Below are positions 11,507 through 22,416 of a stretch of 64,000 nucleotides of DNA, piece after piece; within the stretch, counting starts at the first letter, position 1, and each line of letters opens with the position of its first letter. The stretch is from positions 4,976,414-5,040,413 of the forward strand of contig RPFO01000175.1 of NCBI GenBank assembly GCA_009746045.1. The letters are read 5' to 3'. The DNA comes from Mesostigma viride. Its lineage: Eukaryota > Streptophyta > Mesostigmatophyceae > Mesostigmatales > Mesostigmataceae. The position numbers were made by a program, and so were the translations under genes. The notes beneath the pieces are model-generated. The model did not search any database. It had not been told where the DNA came from and was given only the letters and a program-made list of their open reading frames with translations.

Positions 11507-11959
11507 CACGTTAGGCTAGAAACACACGCCCTGATCAAGCATGCTGTTTCCGGCCCCACCGTCTAGGTCATCTAGTCGCTCCACACGTAAGCCAGCCATA
11601 ATTTCAATGCACAAGGATACACATTTCCATCACCATTCATCTTCATCATCCTGAACGACTCGAAAACGCGGAAAAGATAACGGCAGGCTCGAGCTACCAT
11701 GGTCCGGATTCTCCCGATTTCTGGCCTGCGCTGGTTGTCTCTTTGACACCTACAGTCATCCGCAAAAGTTCTCCTTTCCGGGGAGTGATGCAAGCCTGTC
11801 GGATTTGGCAGGGACTAAATAAATCATTCGAGATCTGTGTACACGTGTAGGAGTACTACACACGTGTCCACTCAAGACTTGTTCAGTCTCGAAACGTGAG
11901 ACGGGCTGAACACGGCTGGAACCTTCAAGATTGAGAAGGGGGCGTAGCCGCTACTATCG

Positions 11960-12550
11960 AGATCAGAGATGGATATGCTGCTCATGTCCGCAATGTACCA
12001 GGGCATGCCATATATCACCAGCACCATTAAGCAGCGACGCCTGCAGCTAGTAGGGCACCTAGCTCGCACCAACCAGGTAGACACCTCACGTGGCCCCCCC
12101 GCAGGCCTGCGACCAGCTCAGCCTGGCCGGCACCTCCTGACGTGGGCCGGGCCCAGTGATGTTAGACGCCGCAAGGCCCGCACCTTCAAAGAACAGCTAG
12201 CTAGTAGAGGACATGGGGGGCCTAGGCCTCTCCGTGATTTGGAAAAAGATGATGGCCAAGGCCAAGTGCATGGGCCCAGGTCATAGAGGACAACGAGCCC
12301 CCCCCAGTGGGGAAGCGCCCGCGTGTGCAAACCCGTGGGAGGCACGCCAGACAGCTCCCCTAGGGCAGCGTGAGGCTGTCTAGATAGATGTTGTAGATAG
12401 AATGCTGTAGATAGATGTCGTACCTAGGTAGCTGACGTAGATAGATTAGACCGGTAGGACTGTTTGCACCCATCCATCCATCCATCCATCGGGGTTAATG
12501 CTCCGTGAATCCCCAACGGGAGCACGAGTCTAATTAATTAATTAATTAAT
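11960..12550 (+). mobile_element. Decayed LINE fragment, second copy
   Basis: The translation of 11995-12290 (YQGMPYITSTIKQRRLQLVGHLARTNQVD split over several words) is clearly paralogous to the first copy's YQGMPRVSDEI and LARTSQVDT region. The 3' end reads CCCAACGGGAGCACGAGT followed by AATT repeats (12531-12550). The same terminus occurs inverted at 59540-59569 beside a LINE ORF1, tying RT and ORF1 fragments to one family. Confidence 0.75.
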
Positions 12551-12575
12551 GAATCGAGATCAGCCAAGCGTATGT

Positions 12576-12626
12576 ATTCTGATTTGGCACGCCGCAAAGG
12601 TGAAAACCATTTGCGTATAGTGCCTG
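12576..12626 (-). mobile_element. Partial SINE copy (3' body)
   Basis: TATTCTGATTTGGCACGCCG and AAAGGTGAAAACCATTTGCG match the 3' end of the SINE family; similarity stops after about 50 bases. It directly follows the AATT tail of the second LINE fragment. Confidence 0.65.
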
Positions 12627-12639
12627 TGATGAACATCAG

Positions 12640-13745
12640 TGCCAGTTTGGGCCGGCCTGGTGTCTGTACTGCGTCTTTCCTGTCAGACAACTACCCTAGT
12701 CCTTCTGGACATGACGGTGGATCGCCATGCGTCCGGGAACAGTTGTCTCACTTAGTACCAATGGTTGTCTAGCTCAAGTAAGAGACATGCTAATTGCACA
12801 AATAAACGACACATGTAGGACCATCAGTTTTGAAAAAGAGGATGAGTATCTTATTGCAATCGTTATTCAGGCCCAAAATTCAATCTACCCAAGGTAATGC
12901 CAAAACTGCTATGAATGCCAGCCAAGCAAAAAATGCAAGACCATGTAAAAGGGCACCCTGTTATTACCATAATAAAATAAACTGATAATAGAATGAGGCA
13001 TGAACTGCTCCCAAGGCAAGCCTGGGCGCGTCGACATGTCTCCTTCTTACAGCAAGATGCTCAAAAGCAACTGCCAACTATCAAGATTCCTAAAACAAAT
13101 GCTCAGAAGACTATGGCATGACCATGACTCAACCTCCTCGCCCATTCAGACCACTTCCCCGCTGCTGCAAACAGCCCGCCACATTATTTCTATCATACAA
13201 GAGACGCACCCTGGCCGGAGGGGAATGCCTCTCTTCGTCACAAGAAAAGAACCCACCCACAGTCCTGACAGTCAGGAAAACAGATGACATCCGCTGGGCA
13301 ATTGCACGCCACAGCGTGCTTGTTAACACCCCCCTCAGGCCGTGGGGACACAATCCCTTCCTCCTCTGCTGGGAAGGCTGCTGCAGGGGGCACACCCACG
13401 ACAAAGAGTCTTCCAGACAGCAAATCCACCTCAAGCCTTGCCCACCACAAACATGCACAGACAACCAGTGTCGGGGAGGCGATGCACGGCTACCTCCCTC
13501 CCTCCGCCAACCGACCATCAACCTCCCTCCACAAGGCCTCAGCTGTCGACATGCTGCCAGTGCGGACCGCCTAGCCCCTCCACCCAGCACACTATATCCA
13601 GAAGCGGGCTTTTCTTCCCGGCCTTTTGCGCGCCCGCCCAACTCATGATATCAGGCGACCGCAAAGTCCATCCACAGACGAGGACAGGGCGGGCTCATCT
13701 GGGCACAGAAAGAAAGGAAAGAAATAGAGGACTCATCCCTCCCCT
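12640..13745. other. Intergenic; downstream of the EF-Ts polyprotein gene
   Basis: No gene recognised. Near 12700-12750 there is a copy of a dispersed repeat (CCCTAGTCCTTC, GGATCGCCATGCGTCC) that recurs at 36763-36812. The part next to the EF-Ts gene (about 13000-13745) is probably its 3' UTR and terminator region; long open frames there show no conserved domain. Confidence 0.55.
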
Positions 13746-14681
13746 TTACGCCTTGTTGGTGAACGCGGCGACCTCAGCGGCAAAGTCGGAGACCTTCTTC
13801 TCAATGCCCTCGCCGAGCACGTAGCGCTCAAACCGCTTCACGGCCAGCTTCTCGCCCATGTCGGCGGCGGCGCGCTTGACAAACTCGGCCACGTTGATGC
13901 TCGGGTCCTTGATGAACGGCTGCTCCAGCAGCGAGCGCTCCGAGACCAGCTTCTTGATCCGGCCATCCACCATCTTGGCGCGGATCGCCTCGGGCTTGGA
14001 CATCAGGTCCTCCTTCTGCATCTCGATTGCACGCTCGCGCTCCACAAAGTCTGACGGCACGTCCGCCGATGAGACAAACTCGACCTGCTGGTTGGCCGCC
14101 ACCTGCATGGCCAGGTCGGACACAAATGCCTTGAACCGGTCATCGGCCGCCGCCTTGTCGGACGCGCAATCGACCTCGATCAGCACGCCGATGCGCGAGC
14201 CCATGTGGATGTAGCTCCCGACCGCGCCGTGCGAGGCGGGCGCCAGCACAAACCGCCGGAACCGGCGCAGCTTCACGTTCTCCCCCGTCTCGGCCACCAC
14301 CTTCTTGATGTGCTCGCCCAGCGTGACCTTGGTGTCCTTGATGTACGGCTGCTCCAGGAGCGCCATCTTGGCACGATCGCCCGCGGGCACGTCCGCAGGG
14401 ACATCATCCACGCTCACGTAAGGCACGTTCTCGGCCCCCGCCGCCTGGTGTGCAATGTCCTCCACCAGCCGCTTGAAGATGTCGCCGCGCGCGACAAAGT
14501 CCGTCTCGCAGTTCACCTCCACGAGAACACCCAGCCCGGCACCCGCGTGGATGTAGCTCCCGACCGCACCCTCAGCGGCGACACGGCCCGCCTTCTTGTC
14601 GGCGCCAGCGATACCCTTCTTGCGCAAGTAGTTCTTGGCCTCCTCCAGGTCGTTGCCCACCTCCATGAGTGCCTTCTTGCA

Positions 14682-14716
<35 letters not shown>

Positions 14717-16016
14717 CCTTGACCAGCTTGGCCGAGATCCCGCCCGCGGGCTCCGCCGACTTGGCCGCCGCAGCGGGGGCAGCCATGGCGGCCGCTGGGG
14801 CCGGGGCAGCCGGGGCAGGGGCAGGAGCAGGGGCAGCAGCCGGAGCTGGAGCAGCCTTAGCAGCGGGAGCCGGGGCAGCAGCGGCAGGGGCAGGAGCAGG
14901 GGCGGCGGCAGCGGCAGGCGCGGCCTTCTTCTTGTCCTCCTCCGGGTCGAGGCTCCGGAAATAGCTCGGGGTCAGGCTGGCACGCTTGAACGCGAGCTCA
15001 AACTGGGAAACAGAGGGCTCACTGCCCGCAGCCTCCTCATTGATCTTCTTGAGGTCAATCTTCTCCTTCATCGACAGGCTGATGCGGCCGCGCTCCGACT
15101 TGAGCACGCGCACCTTCACCTCCTGGCCGACCTTGACAACCGACTCCGGGTCCACGTTCGGATCCTCGCTCATCTCCGAGACATGGACCAGGCCCTCCTT
15201 GCCTTCGCCGACGTCGACAAACGCGCCGAACGAGGTCACCGACTTCACCGTTCCAGTCACCATCTGGCCCTTGGTCAGCTCGGGGCCCTGGCTCTTCTCC
15301 GCGCGCGCGGGCTTCTTGTCGCCGGCGCCCTCCTTCTTGTCGCTGCGGCGGGCAACCTTGCCGCGGGGTGCCTTGGCGGCTTGGTCCGAGCCCTGGGCGG
15401 ACGCGGCCTGGGAGGCCTCGGCCGCGGGGTCACGCATGGACAGGCTTACACGGCCCTTCTCCAAATCAACCTCGAGCACGCGCACCTGCACCTCCTGGTT
15501 TGGGGCGACGACCTCGGACACATCGGACACGAAGCCGGCCGTGAGCTGGGAAATGTGGACGAGCCCGTCGGTGGAAGTACCGATATCTACGAAGGCACCA
15601 TACGGCTGCAGTGAGCGGACAACTCCGGGCATGACCTCGCCTACTTTAATCTGCTCCAGCGTGTATTTAACAGTCCTCTGCTGCCTGGGCTTGCCAGTCC
15701 CCCTGGATTGCTTCTTTCCGGCGGGCTTGTCCTCACCAGATTTGGCAGGCTTGTCAGCGGTGGCCGTGCTGTCTGTAGCAACCTCAGCCTCCGCGGAAGC
15801 CTTAATACATGTGCTGCTCATCAATGGCTTTCCCAATGGCGCCACATGCAGGCCCAGACCGCGAATAATAGACTTATCCAGGAACTGCTTGGGGAAACTG
15901 GCAATCGACCTAGAAGAGCTCCTGGGCACCGCAGACGCGGAAAAAGGCACCGGCGACACCCTGACGTTAACCATGGTCGCCGAAATCACTGATTGAGAAA
16001 TAGCTAACGACGCCAT
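13746..16016 (-). CDS. PETs: Chloroplast EF-Ts polyprotein with S1 domains (PETs)
   Basis: The protein has 756 residues and no intron. In plants and Chlamydomonas the homologue supplies plastid EF-Ts, which recycles EF-Tu GDP, and an S1-domain ribosome-associated product. Residues 1 to about 75 are Ser/Ala-rich with few acidic residues, typical of a plastid transit peptide. S1 domains lie at about 124-195 (GVVRSLQPYGAFVDIG) and 250-317 (GTVKSVTSFGAFVDVG). An Ala/Pro linker covers about 364-425, and a UBA-like segment about 427-470 (LRELTGAGMMDCKKAL). A first EF-Ts core follows, with the EF-Tu contact TDFV at 506-509. A second, diverged core (from about 602) has ASDK in place of TDFV and no UBA of its own. 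I chose the ATG at 16016 because the transit peptide starts there; another in-frame ATG-like start upstream (16067) adds 17 unlikely residues. Neighbour genes are unrelated. Confidence 0.94.
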
Positions 16017-17424
16017 GGCTATTCTCTCCGAAAATTGGGCTCGAATGGCTCCAGCAGACGGCCACACGAGCTGTGGACGGAGTTATCCGCTGCAAAAGAA
16101 TGCGGCCATCGGCTTGCAGCGCATATGACTCGGTCTCTCGCGTTGCAATCGCCGCGCCGGCTTCAACAGTCTTTACTCGGGCTTGAACCTCTAATGGTTT
16201 TTAGCCAGTTGCATTACGCGGCGCGCCGTGCACACAGCCGCGCTTGACGTGGATGGCTAGAAACCACCCCGGAAGACGATTAAATTTCATCATTGGTCGA
16301 TACTAAATTAGCAACTTGGAGCATGGCAGCTTGTCATGCGGTGGACGATTGCCAACGCCAATCATGTACTGTGGCCGGTGATCTTGGGAAGATCCACTGA
16401 TATCCAGATTCCCATTTTGCTGATGAGCGCTTGGCCTGTCCGCTGCCACGCTTTGGGTTGTTAGCAGACATAAATGCTCACCAGTCACCAACCCCGAGGA
16501 CCAGTCAGTTATAACTGGTTCAGCCAAGTGGACACTGGACACAAGGAGCGAGCACAAGCTCTGTCAGCGCCACAAGCGGTTCAGGTTATCAGGTACTGAT
16601 CAGATTAATCGTACTTCTGCCAAGCCTGCAGAACCTGCAGGTGTTTAGGGTCCAGGGAAATGAAGACATTCACAGTTTGACTCTGGTGAACGGGCATGCC
16701 AGGCCTGCCGCGGGCCGCCCTGCCGCCAAAAGGTACGTTGATATAGGTCGATATACCCGCGCAGAACTAGAGATCAAAAAGGTGGGGGGATTCGCAACTC
16801 GCTTGGCGCGTAACAAGCACGCTGACTTGCAGCAAGCACGCACTACGGCATTCGTGCATGGCAGAGGTCATTATAAAACGAGACTAAGGGAAGAAGGCGA
16901 TTAGACATTGCCAGCAATTATTTTCTGACGTCTTGTGGTCGATAGCAGATTTGTCACGTTCGCGGTAATATCTGGGTCCTCTTTATCAAATACCATTCCT
17001 GCGCACAACTGCTAGCGATACCTGGTGTGACCAGCAGTGCACCCTCCTGCACAAAGTTCAAGGAAGGACACGGGGGATGGTCAATAATATCTACAAAAGA
17101 ACACAGAGGCCCTTTTGAGCAATTCCCGACACCGCTATCTCGTCGTTAGCATCGGCTTCCCGGGATACGACTGGAAATGCAAGGAAGAGTTCATGCTTAC
17201 TAGTTCTGTGTCAGATGGCTGTCTGCCCTTCCACCCCATTGTCAGCAGTAGCAGCCAGGCTTTTTGCCCCGCAGCCAGGTGAGTAAGGCATGATGAACTA
17301 CCAGGGCAATGTTGCCTGGATGCACGTCGCAGGCCAGTTCGCACGCATGAAATTTAATAAGTTTTATTTGTCGCCTATGCTTGTACCGGCACAGTCTAGC
17401 GGCGCCCGCTGCATCGAGAATTGA
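16017..17424. other. Intergenic between divergent EF-Ts and BASS genes
   Basis: About 1.4 kb that should hold both promoters and perhaps a missed first exon of the BASS gene. That gene has no in-frame ATG after the stop at 17422-17424. I see no TATA box I would trust, no repeats of note and no recognisable protein. Confidence 0.5.
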
Positions 17425-17439
17425 CATAACTGGACCCTT

Positions 17440-20400
17440 TTGCATGCGAGTGCCGCAGTGTGCGCTCCCGATGGCCTTCTGCGCGCCAAGTGTCGACGCC
17501 CGCAGTCAATACGCCAATGGTGCCGACTCCGGGGCGTGACACCGATTTACCCGCGCTCCTTGCGTTTCAAGGACGGACGGCACGAAGCAACTCGACAAAG
17601 GCTGTTGTGCCGCGCTACAGCGGCCGGGTCCCATGCTCCAGGGGCATCGCCAGGCGACCCAGTACAACCTGCCACAATTCCAGCTGGCGCACCGGCCTCG
17701 CCAGCACAGAAAACAGCAGCGTCCCGGCTCGCAACGTTGCACGCGTGGATCGCGGTGCTTCCTCGCATCACGGCGTGGGCGGTGGGGCTGACGACCATTG
17801 TCGCGCTGCTGGTGCCCTCCATGTTTGCGTGGGTCAGCCCCGCCAGCTACGCGCCCATACTGGGCATGTGAGTATGCCTCATGGATACTAGCTAGCAAGT
17901 GTGGCCTATACTGGGCATGTGAGTATGCCTCATGGATACCAGCTAGCAAGTGTGTGCACCTTTGGGCTGGGCATGTGCGTATGATCCCACTTTCCGGTCC
18001 TCGGGAACATATGCCCCTACATATTCATAGAGACATAGACACTTCTAGAGTGTCGCTTCACTGTGTGCTGCATAGACACTAGTAGCGTTTAGCTAAGTAT
18101 ATGCTGCATAGCATTTTTACCTCGTATGCTGCAATTAAGTGGCTTTTGCAGTTGCCGTCCGGCTTCATTGGCTGAATTCCCAGCACATCGGCCCTCCTGA
18201 TTTCTGTATTTTGGACACAATAACTACCAATATTTTAGAAAGAATGACTTTTATGCTGCACTTGTGCTCTTGACGGCTGGATGTAATGCTTGCATCATCC
18301 ATCACACTGTAGCCTGGCCAACTGTTTGTGATGCCTCCTCACCCATGGCACCCAAAACACAGTGAGCTGCACCTTCCCTTTCCTTCCCCTTAACTGTGCA
18401 TCCACCCCCCCCTGTTCTTTCCTCTCCCTCCCTCCTCCCTCCCTCCCTCCCTCCCTCCTCTCCCTCCCTCCCTCCCTCCCTCCCTCCCTCCCTCCCTCCC
18501 TCCCTCCCTCCCTCCCTCCTCCCTCCCTCCTCCCTCCCTCCCTCCTCCCTCCCTCCCTCCCTCCCTCCCTCCCTCCTCCTCCCTCCCTCCCTCCCTCCCT
18601 CCCTCCCTCCCTCCCTCCCTCCTCCCTCCCTCCCTCCCTCCTCCCTCCTCCTCCCTCCTCCCTCCCTCCCTCCTCCCTCCCTCCCCCTCCTCCCTCCCTC
18701 CCTCCCTCCCTCCCTCCTCCCTCCCTCCTCCCTCCTCCCTCCTCCCTCCCTCCCTCCCTCCCTCCCTCCCTCCCTCCCTCCCTCCTCCCCCCTCCCTCCC
18801 TCCCTCCTCCCTCCCTCCCTCCTCCCTCCCTCCTCCCTCCCTCCCTCCCTCCTCCTCCCTCCCTCCCTCCCTCCCTCCCTCCCTCCCTCCCTCCCTCCCT
18901 CCTCCCTCCCTCCCTCCCTCCCTCCCTCCCTCCCTCCTCCCTCCCTCCCTCCCTCCCTCCCTCCCTCCCTCCCTCCTCCCTCCCTCCTCCCTCCCTCCCT
19001 CCTCCCTCCCTCCCTCCCTCCCTCCCTCCCTCCCTCCCTCCCTCCCTCCCCTCCTCCCTCCCCCTCCCTCCCTCCCTCCCTCCCTCCTCCCTCCTCCTCC
19101 CTCCCTCCCTCCTCCCTCCTCCCTCCTCCCTCCCTCCCTCCCTCCCTCCCTCCCTCCCTCCCTCCCTCCCTCCCTCCCTCCCTCCCTCCCTCCCTCCCTC
19201 CCTCCCTCCCTCCCTCCCTCCCTCCCTCCCTCCTCCCTCCCTCCCTCCCTCCTCCCTCCCTCCCTCCCTCCCTCCTCTCCCTCCCTCCCTCCCTCCCTCC
19301 CTCCTCCTCCCTCCCTCCCTCCCTCCCTCCCTCCTCCCTCCCTCCCTCCCTCCCTCCCTCCCTCCCTCCTCCCTCCCTCCTCCCTCCCTCCCTCCCTCCC
19401 TCCCTCCCTCCCTCCCTCCCTCCCTCCCTCCCTCCTCCCTCCCTCCCTCTCTCTCTAGTTATGAATGACTGCCTTGGCTTCCCCTGCTATCGTCCTTCGC
19501 CATGGATCAGTTCTCCCAGTACTCCTGACATGGCGTTACTTGAATGCGTCTACCAACCTCTAGCCACCCACCCCCACCCACCCACCCACCCCACCCACCC
19601 ACCCACCCACCCACCCACCCACTCACCCACCCACCCACCCACCCACCCACCCACCCACCCACCCACCCACCCACCCACCCACCCACCCACCCACCCACCC
19701 ACCCACCCACCCACCCACCCACCCACCCACCCACCCACCCACCCACCCACCCACCCACCCACCCACCCACCCACCCACCCACCCACCCACCCACCCACCT
19801 GCGCTTCCACAGTAGGCCTGTGCTCTACCTTCACAGACAAGCCTATTCATTCCTGACTACCGAATACGAACCTTGGCCTTGGCCTCGCCACAATACCCGC
19901 CCACTCAGTCATCACAATGGCTCCCACGTCGCCACCTGGCCGGCTCTCATTCTTCCTTACTGGATAGTGGATACACGCATCCCCAATATCTAGCATGCCT
20001 CCCTATCACCCATCATTCCCGCGTCGCCACCTGGCAGGCATTAACGGAGTAGCATATGCGCCGCATCTAGCATGCGTCTAGGCCTCTACGCACCGCTCGC
20101 CTGTCAAGGTTGTTCGGGTGTCGCCACCTGGCAGGCTCGCGTTCACCCTTCATGGACAAACACACCCTTCATTGACAAACTGCTACTTCGTGTTCACCCT
20201 TAATGGATGAAAATACATTCCTCCTTCTGTAGTGCTCTTATCAACGTTTACAGCAACCAATGAACACGTGTTCCCGTGCCGCAACCTGGCAGGCTTATGT
20301 TCGCGATGGGCCTCAACATGCGCACCGAGGACTTCAAGGCGGTCATCACCAAGAGGCCGCTCTGGCTGGCCACGGGGTTTGCTGCCCACTGGGTCATCAA

Positions 20401-22416
20401 GCCAGTGCTTGGTGTCCTGCTGGCATCCCTGCTCATCCCTGCACTCGGGTAAGCAAGCACCCTTCATCCTTCAAGGGCCAGTTGTTTGTGTTTTGACTTA
20501 TCGGCCGTCGCATCGTCACTTGTTTACATCACCGAGACAACGTATATGTATGTGTCATTTTTATCTTCTGCTGAAAGGGTTGTGTATCTGGCTATCCGTT
20601 TCTCCTTAAAGCCCTTTCTGGATACTTGTAACTTTGTACGCGTATGGCATGTCAGCCCTCTAGTTTGCATTCGTTTACTTTCCTTGGTACCAGGTACCCT
20701 ATGCACGTATGTATGCCCTGTGATTGCCGCGGTTGCTTGTGAGGATCATACCCAGAAAACGTCTCACCGTTTGCCTGCGCTTGCGGGACCCCCAGCCACA
20801 ACCCCGTGTGACCGAGTAGCTTACCACAGACAGCATATGGTCAAATGCCGTTCAATTTTTTACCATTTCCTTATCACTGTCCTGCAACTCACAGTCCCGT
20901 TGGCAGCCACCAAGAAACCTCTGTCGCTCCCCAACGGGATTGCGTATTTCCGAGATACGTGAATGGTAAACTTAGTAGCAACTAAATACAGAGTCGGTCC
21001 TCCTTTATAGAGCCTATGCTCTAGCACGTCCCAACGGCTCGTGCACAGTTTTAGCTCGATTGCCTGGCCTGGAACCGCGCTTAATTCGTCAAAAATTTGG
21101 GCCCGCCTTGACTATGGAGCCCACCTTAGCGGTTAGAAATGCTTTACCCTTTGAACCCTACCCAAGAGGCCCCCGCCCTGCCACAAATAACCCCAAACCG
21201 TGTCTCATCCACTCGCAAGCGTACACACCCTAATCGTAAGTGACCCCAAACCATGCCTGCGTGCCCTCCAAACCCTGAACCCGTTCCGTGTCTCTTACCC
21301 TCGAAACCCACCCAAACCCCGCCTCATATGCCAACCTCGCGTCTTTAACAGCAATCGACCTATTTTCGATGGCTACAAGCTAACAAACGTATCTGGTGTA
21401 CGCTTAAATATAACAATCATAATACCATGAAATAAATCCATCCACTTACTATTCATCAATATCGACATATATTCATCAACCATATCAATGCATCCCACAG
21501 GCTGGAGGCCGCCGTGGGCACTGGCCTGATCCTCACCACCTGCGTGAGCGGCGCCCAGCTGGCCAACTACGCCACCTTCATCACCCACCCTGAGATGGCG
21601 CCCTTCACCATCAGCCTGACGGCGCTGACGACCATCTCGGGCGTCGCGCTGACGCCCCTCCTCTCGCTCGCCCTCCTGGGGACCCGCGTCTCCGTGGACC
21701 TCGGTGGGATGGCCGCCAGCATTGCTCAGATCGTCCTCCTCCCCGTGGCGTCCGGGGTCTTCATCAACGCCCGACTGCGGCCCCTGGCCGACACCCTGCG
21801 CCCTTACATGCCACTTCTGGCGTTCGTGCTAACGGTATCCTGCATCGGCAGCCCCGTCGCGTTGTCGTCGGACACCATTTTGTCCCCCCTGGGCGCCAAG
21901 TTGGTCCTGCCGGTCGTCATGCTCCACGCGGCCGCGTTCGCCGGCGGATATGCTTTGATCGCGCGCACGCGGCTCCGCGAGATCCTTCTCCCAGAGGAGC
22001 TAGAGGAAGCGGGTGATAAAGGGGATACGGAGTCTAGAGGAAGCAGAGCCTCATCGCCAGGTGTCGGGCAAGACAGTGCTGCGCGATCGAGCCCAGGTGC
22101 GGGCGCCGGAATAAGCAGTAGTGAGAACGGGGCGGCCGCGGCGGCGGTGCCGACCCACGTCAAGCTCTCTCGCGCGCTCGCGTACACGACGGGCATGCAG
22201 AGCTCGCTGCTGGCGACGCTGCTGGCCACGAAGTACTTCTCGTCCAACCCCAACGTGGCGGTGCCATGTGTCATCTCCACGGTCATCATGACGATGATGG
22301 GCTACTTCATGAGCAGCGTGTGGCAGCCTAAGAAGGAGGCGTGGGCGCCGGGGGCGGCGGGGCTCTCGGGTACGCGCACAGGCACGGGTACCCCTGCAGG
22401 TGGTGGTCGGATGTAA
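17440..22416 (+). CDS. BASS-family (bile acid:sodium symporter-like) plastid transporter
   Basis: Three exons join in phase: to 17867, 20293-20448, 21501-22416 (stop TAA... in the final codon). The join restores [19 protein letters not shown], a BASS signature, and [16 protein letters not shown] followed by [13 protein letters not shown]. The protein has about ten hydrophobic helices. A Gly/Ser/Ala-rich loop of about 65 residues (near 22000-22150) sits before the conserved [16 protein letters not shown] helix. BASS proteins cotransport sodium with organic anions; plant members sit in the plastid envelope and move pyruvate or keto acids. The substrate here is unknown. The N-terminal 90 residues are basic and Ser/Ala-rich, as in a transit peptide. 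No ATG opens this frame after the stop at 17422-17424, so the true start is probably in an unseen upstream exon. Intron 1 holds two large microsatellites. Confidence 0.86.
17857..17975 (+). repeat. 51-bp tandem duplication spanning the BASS exon 1 donor
   Basis: ACTGGGCATGTGAGTATGCC occurs at the true donor (17860) and again 51 bp later, both followed by CATGGATAC and AGCTAGCAAGTGTG. A third, decayed copy (GGGCATGTGCGTATG) lies near 17969. Use of the second donor would read into a TGA at 17869-17871. Confidence 0.9.
18421..19458. repeat. CCCT/CCT microsatellite, ~1 kb, inside BASS intron 1
   Basis: The tract is CCCT units interspersed with CCT trimers and ends in a CTCTCT run. All three plus-strand frames stay open across it, which gives spurious Pro/Ser/Leu-rich translations. 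The complementary strand is a GGGA repeat with G-quadruplex potential. It lies within the first BASS intron. Confidence 0.97.
19561..19799. repeat. CCCA microsatellite, ~235 bp, inside BASS intron 1
   Basis: About 58 units of CCCA with one CTCA interruption near 19621. The minus strand is TGGG repeats, a good G-quadruplex former. It lies about 100 bp after the CCCT array, in the same intron. Confidence 0.97.

Larger units (their letters stand above)
10349..11746. mobile_element. Foldback-like element with 237-bp near-perfect inverted arms
   Basis: The left arm (10349-10585) and right arm (11510-11746) are reverse complements with a single visible mismatch. The ends read TCAAAGAGACAACCAGCG inward. 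The 0.92-kb loop contains two minus-strand SINE copies and half of a MITE. No transposase frame is present, so it is non-autonomous or a recombination product. A clear target-site duplication is not visible. Confidence 0.85.

Noticed and set aside
14205-15614. 469-residue plus-strand frame opposite the EF-Ts gene
   Set aside because: Antisense shadow of a GC-rich coding region; no domain and no independent support.
18362-19468. Long Pro/Ser/Leu-rich open frames over the CCCT array
   Set aside because: They arise because a CCCT/CCT repeat has no stop in any plus frame; they lie inside a well-supported intron.
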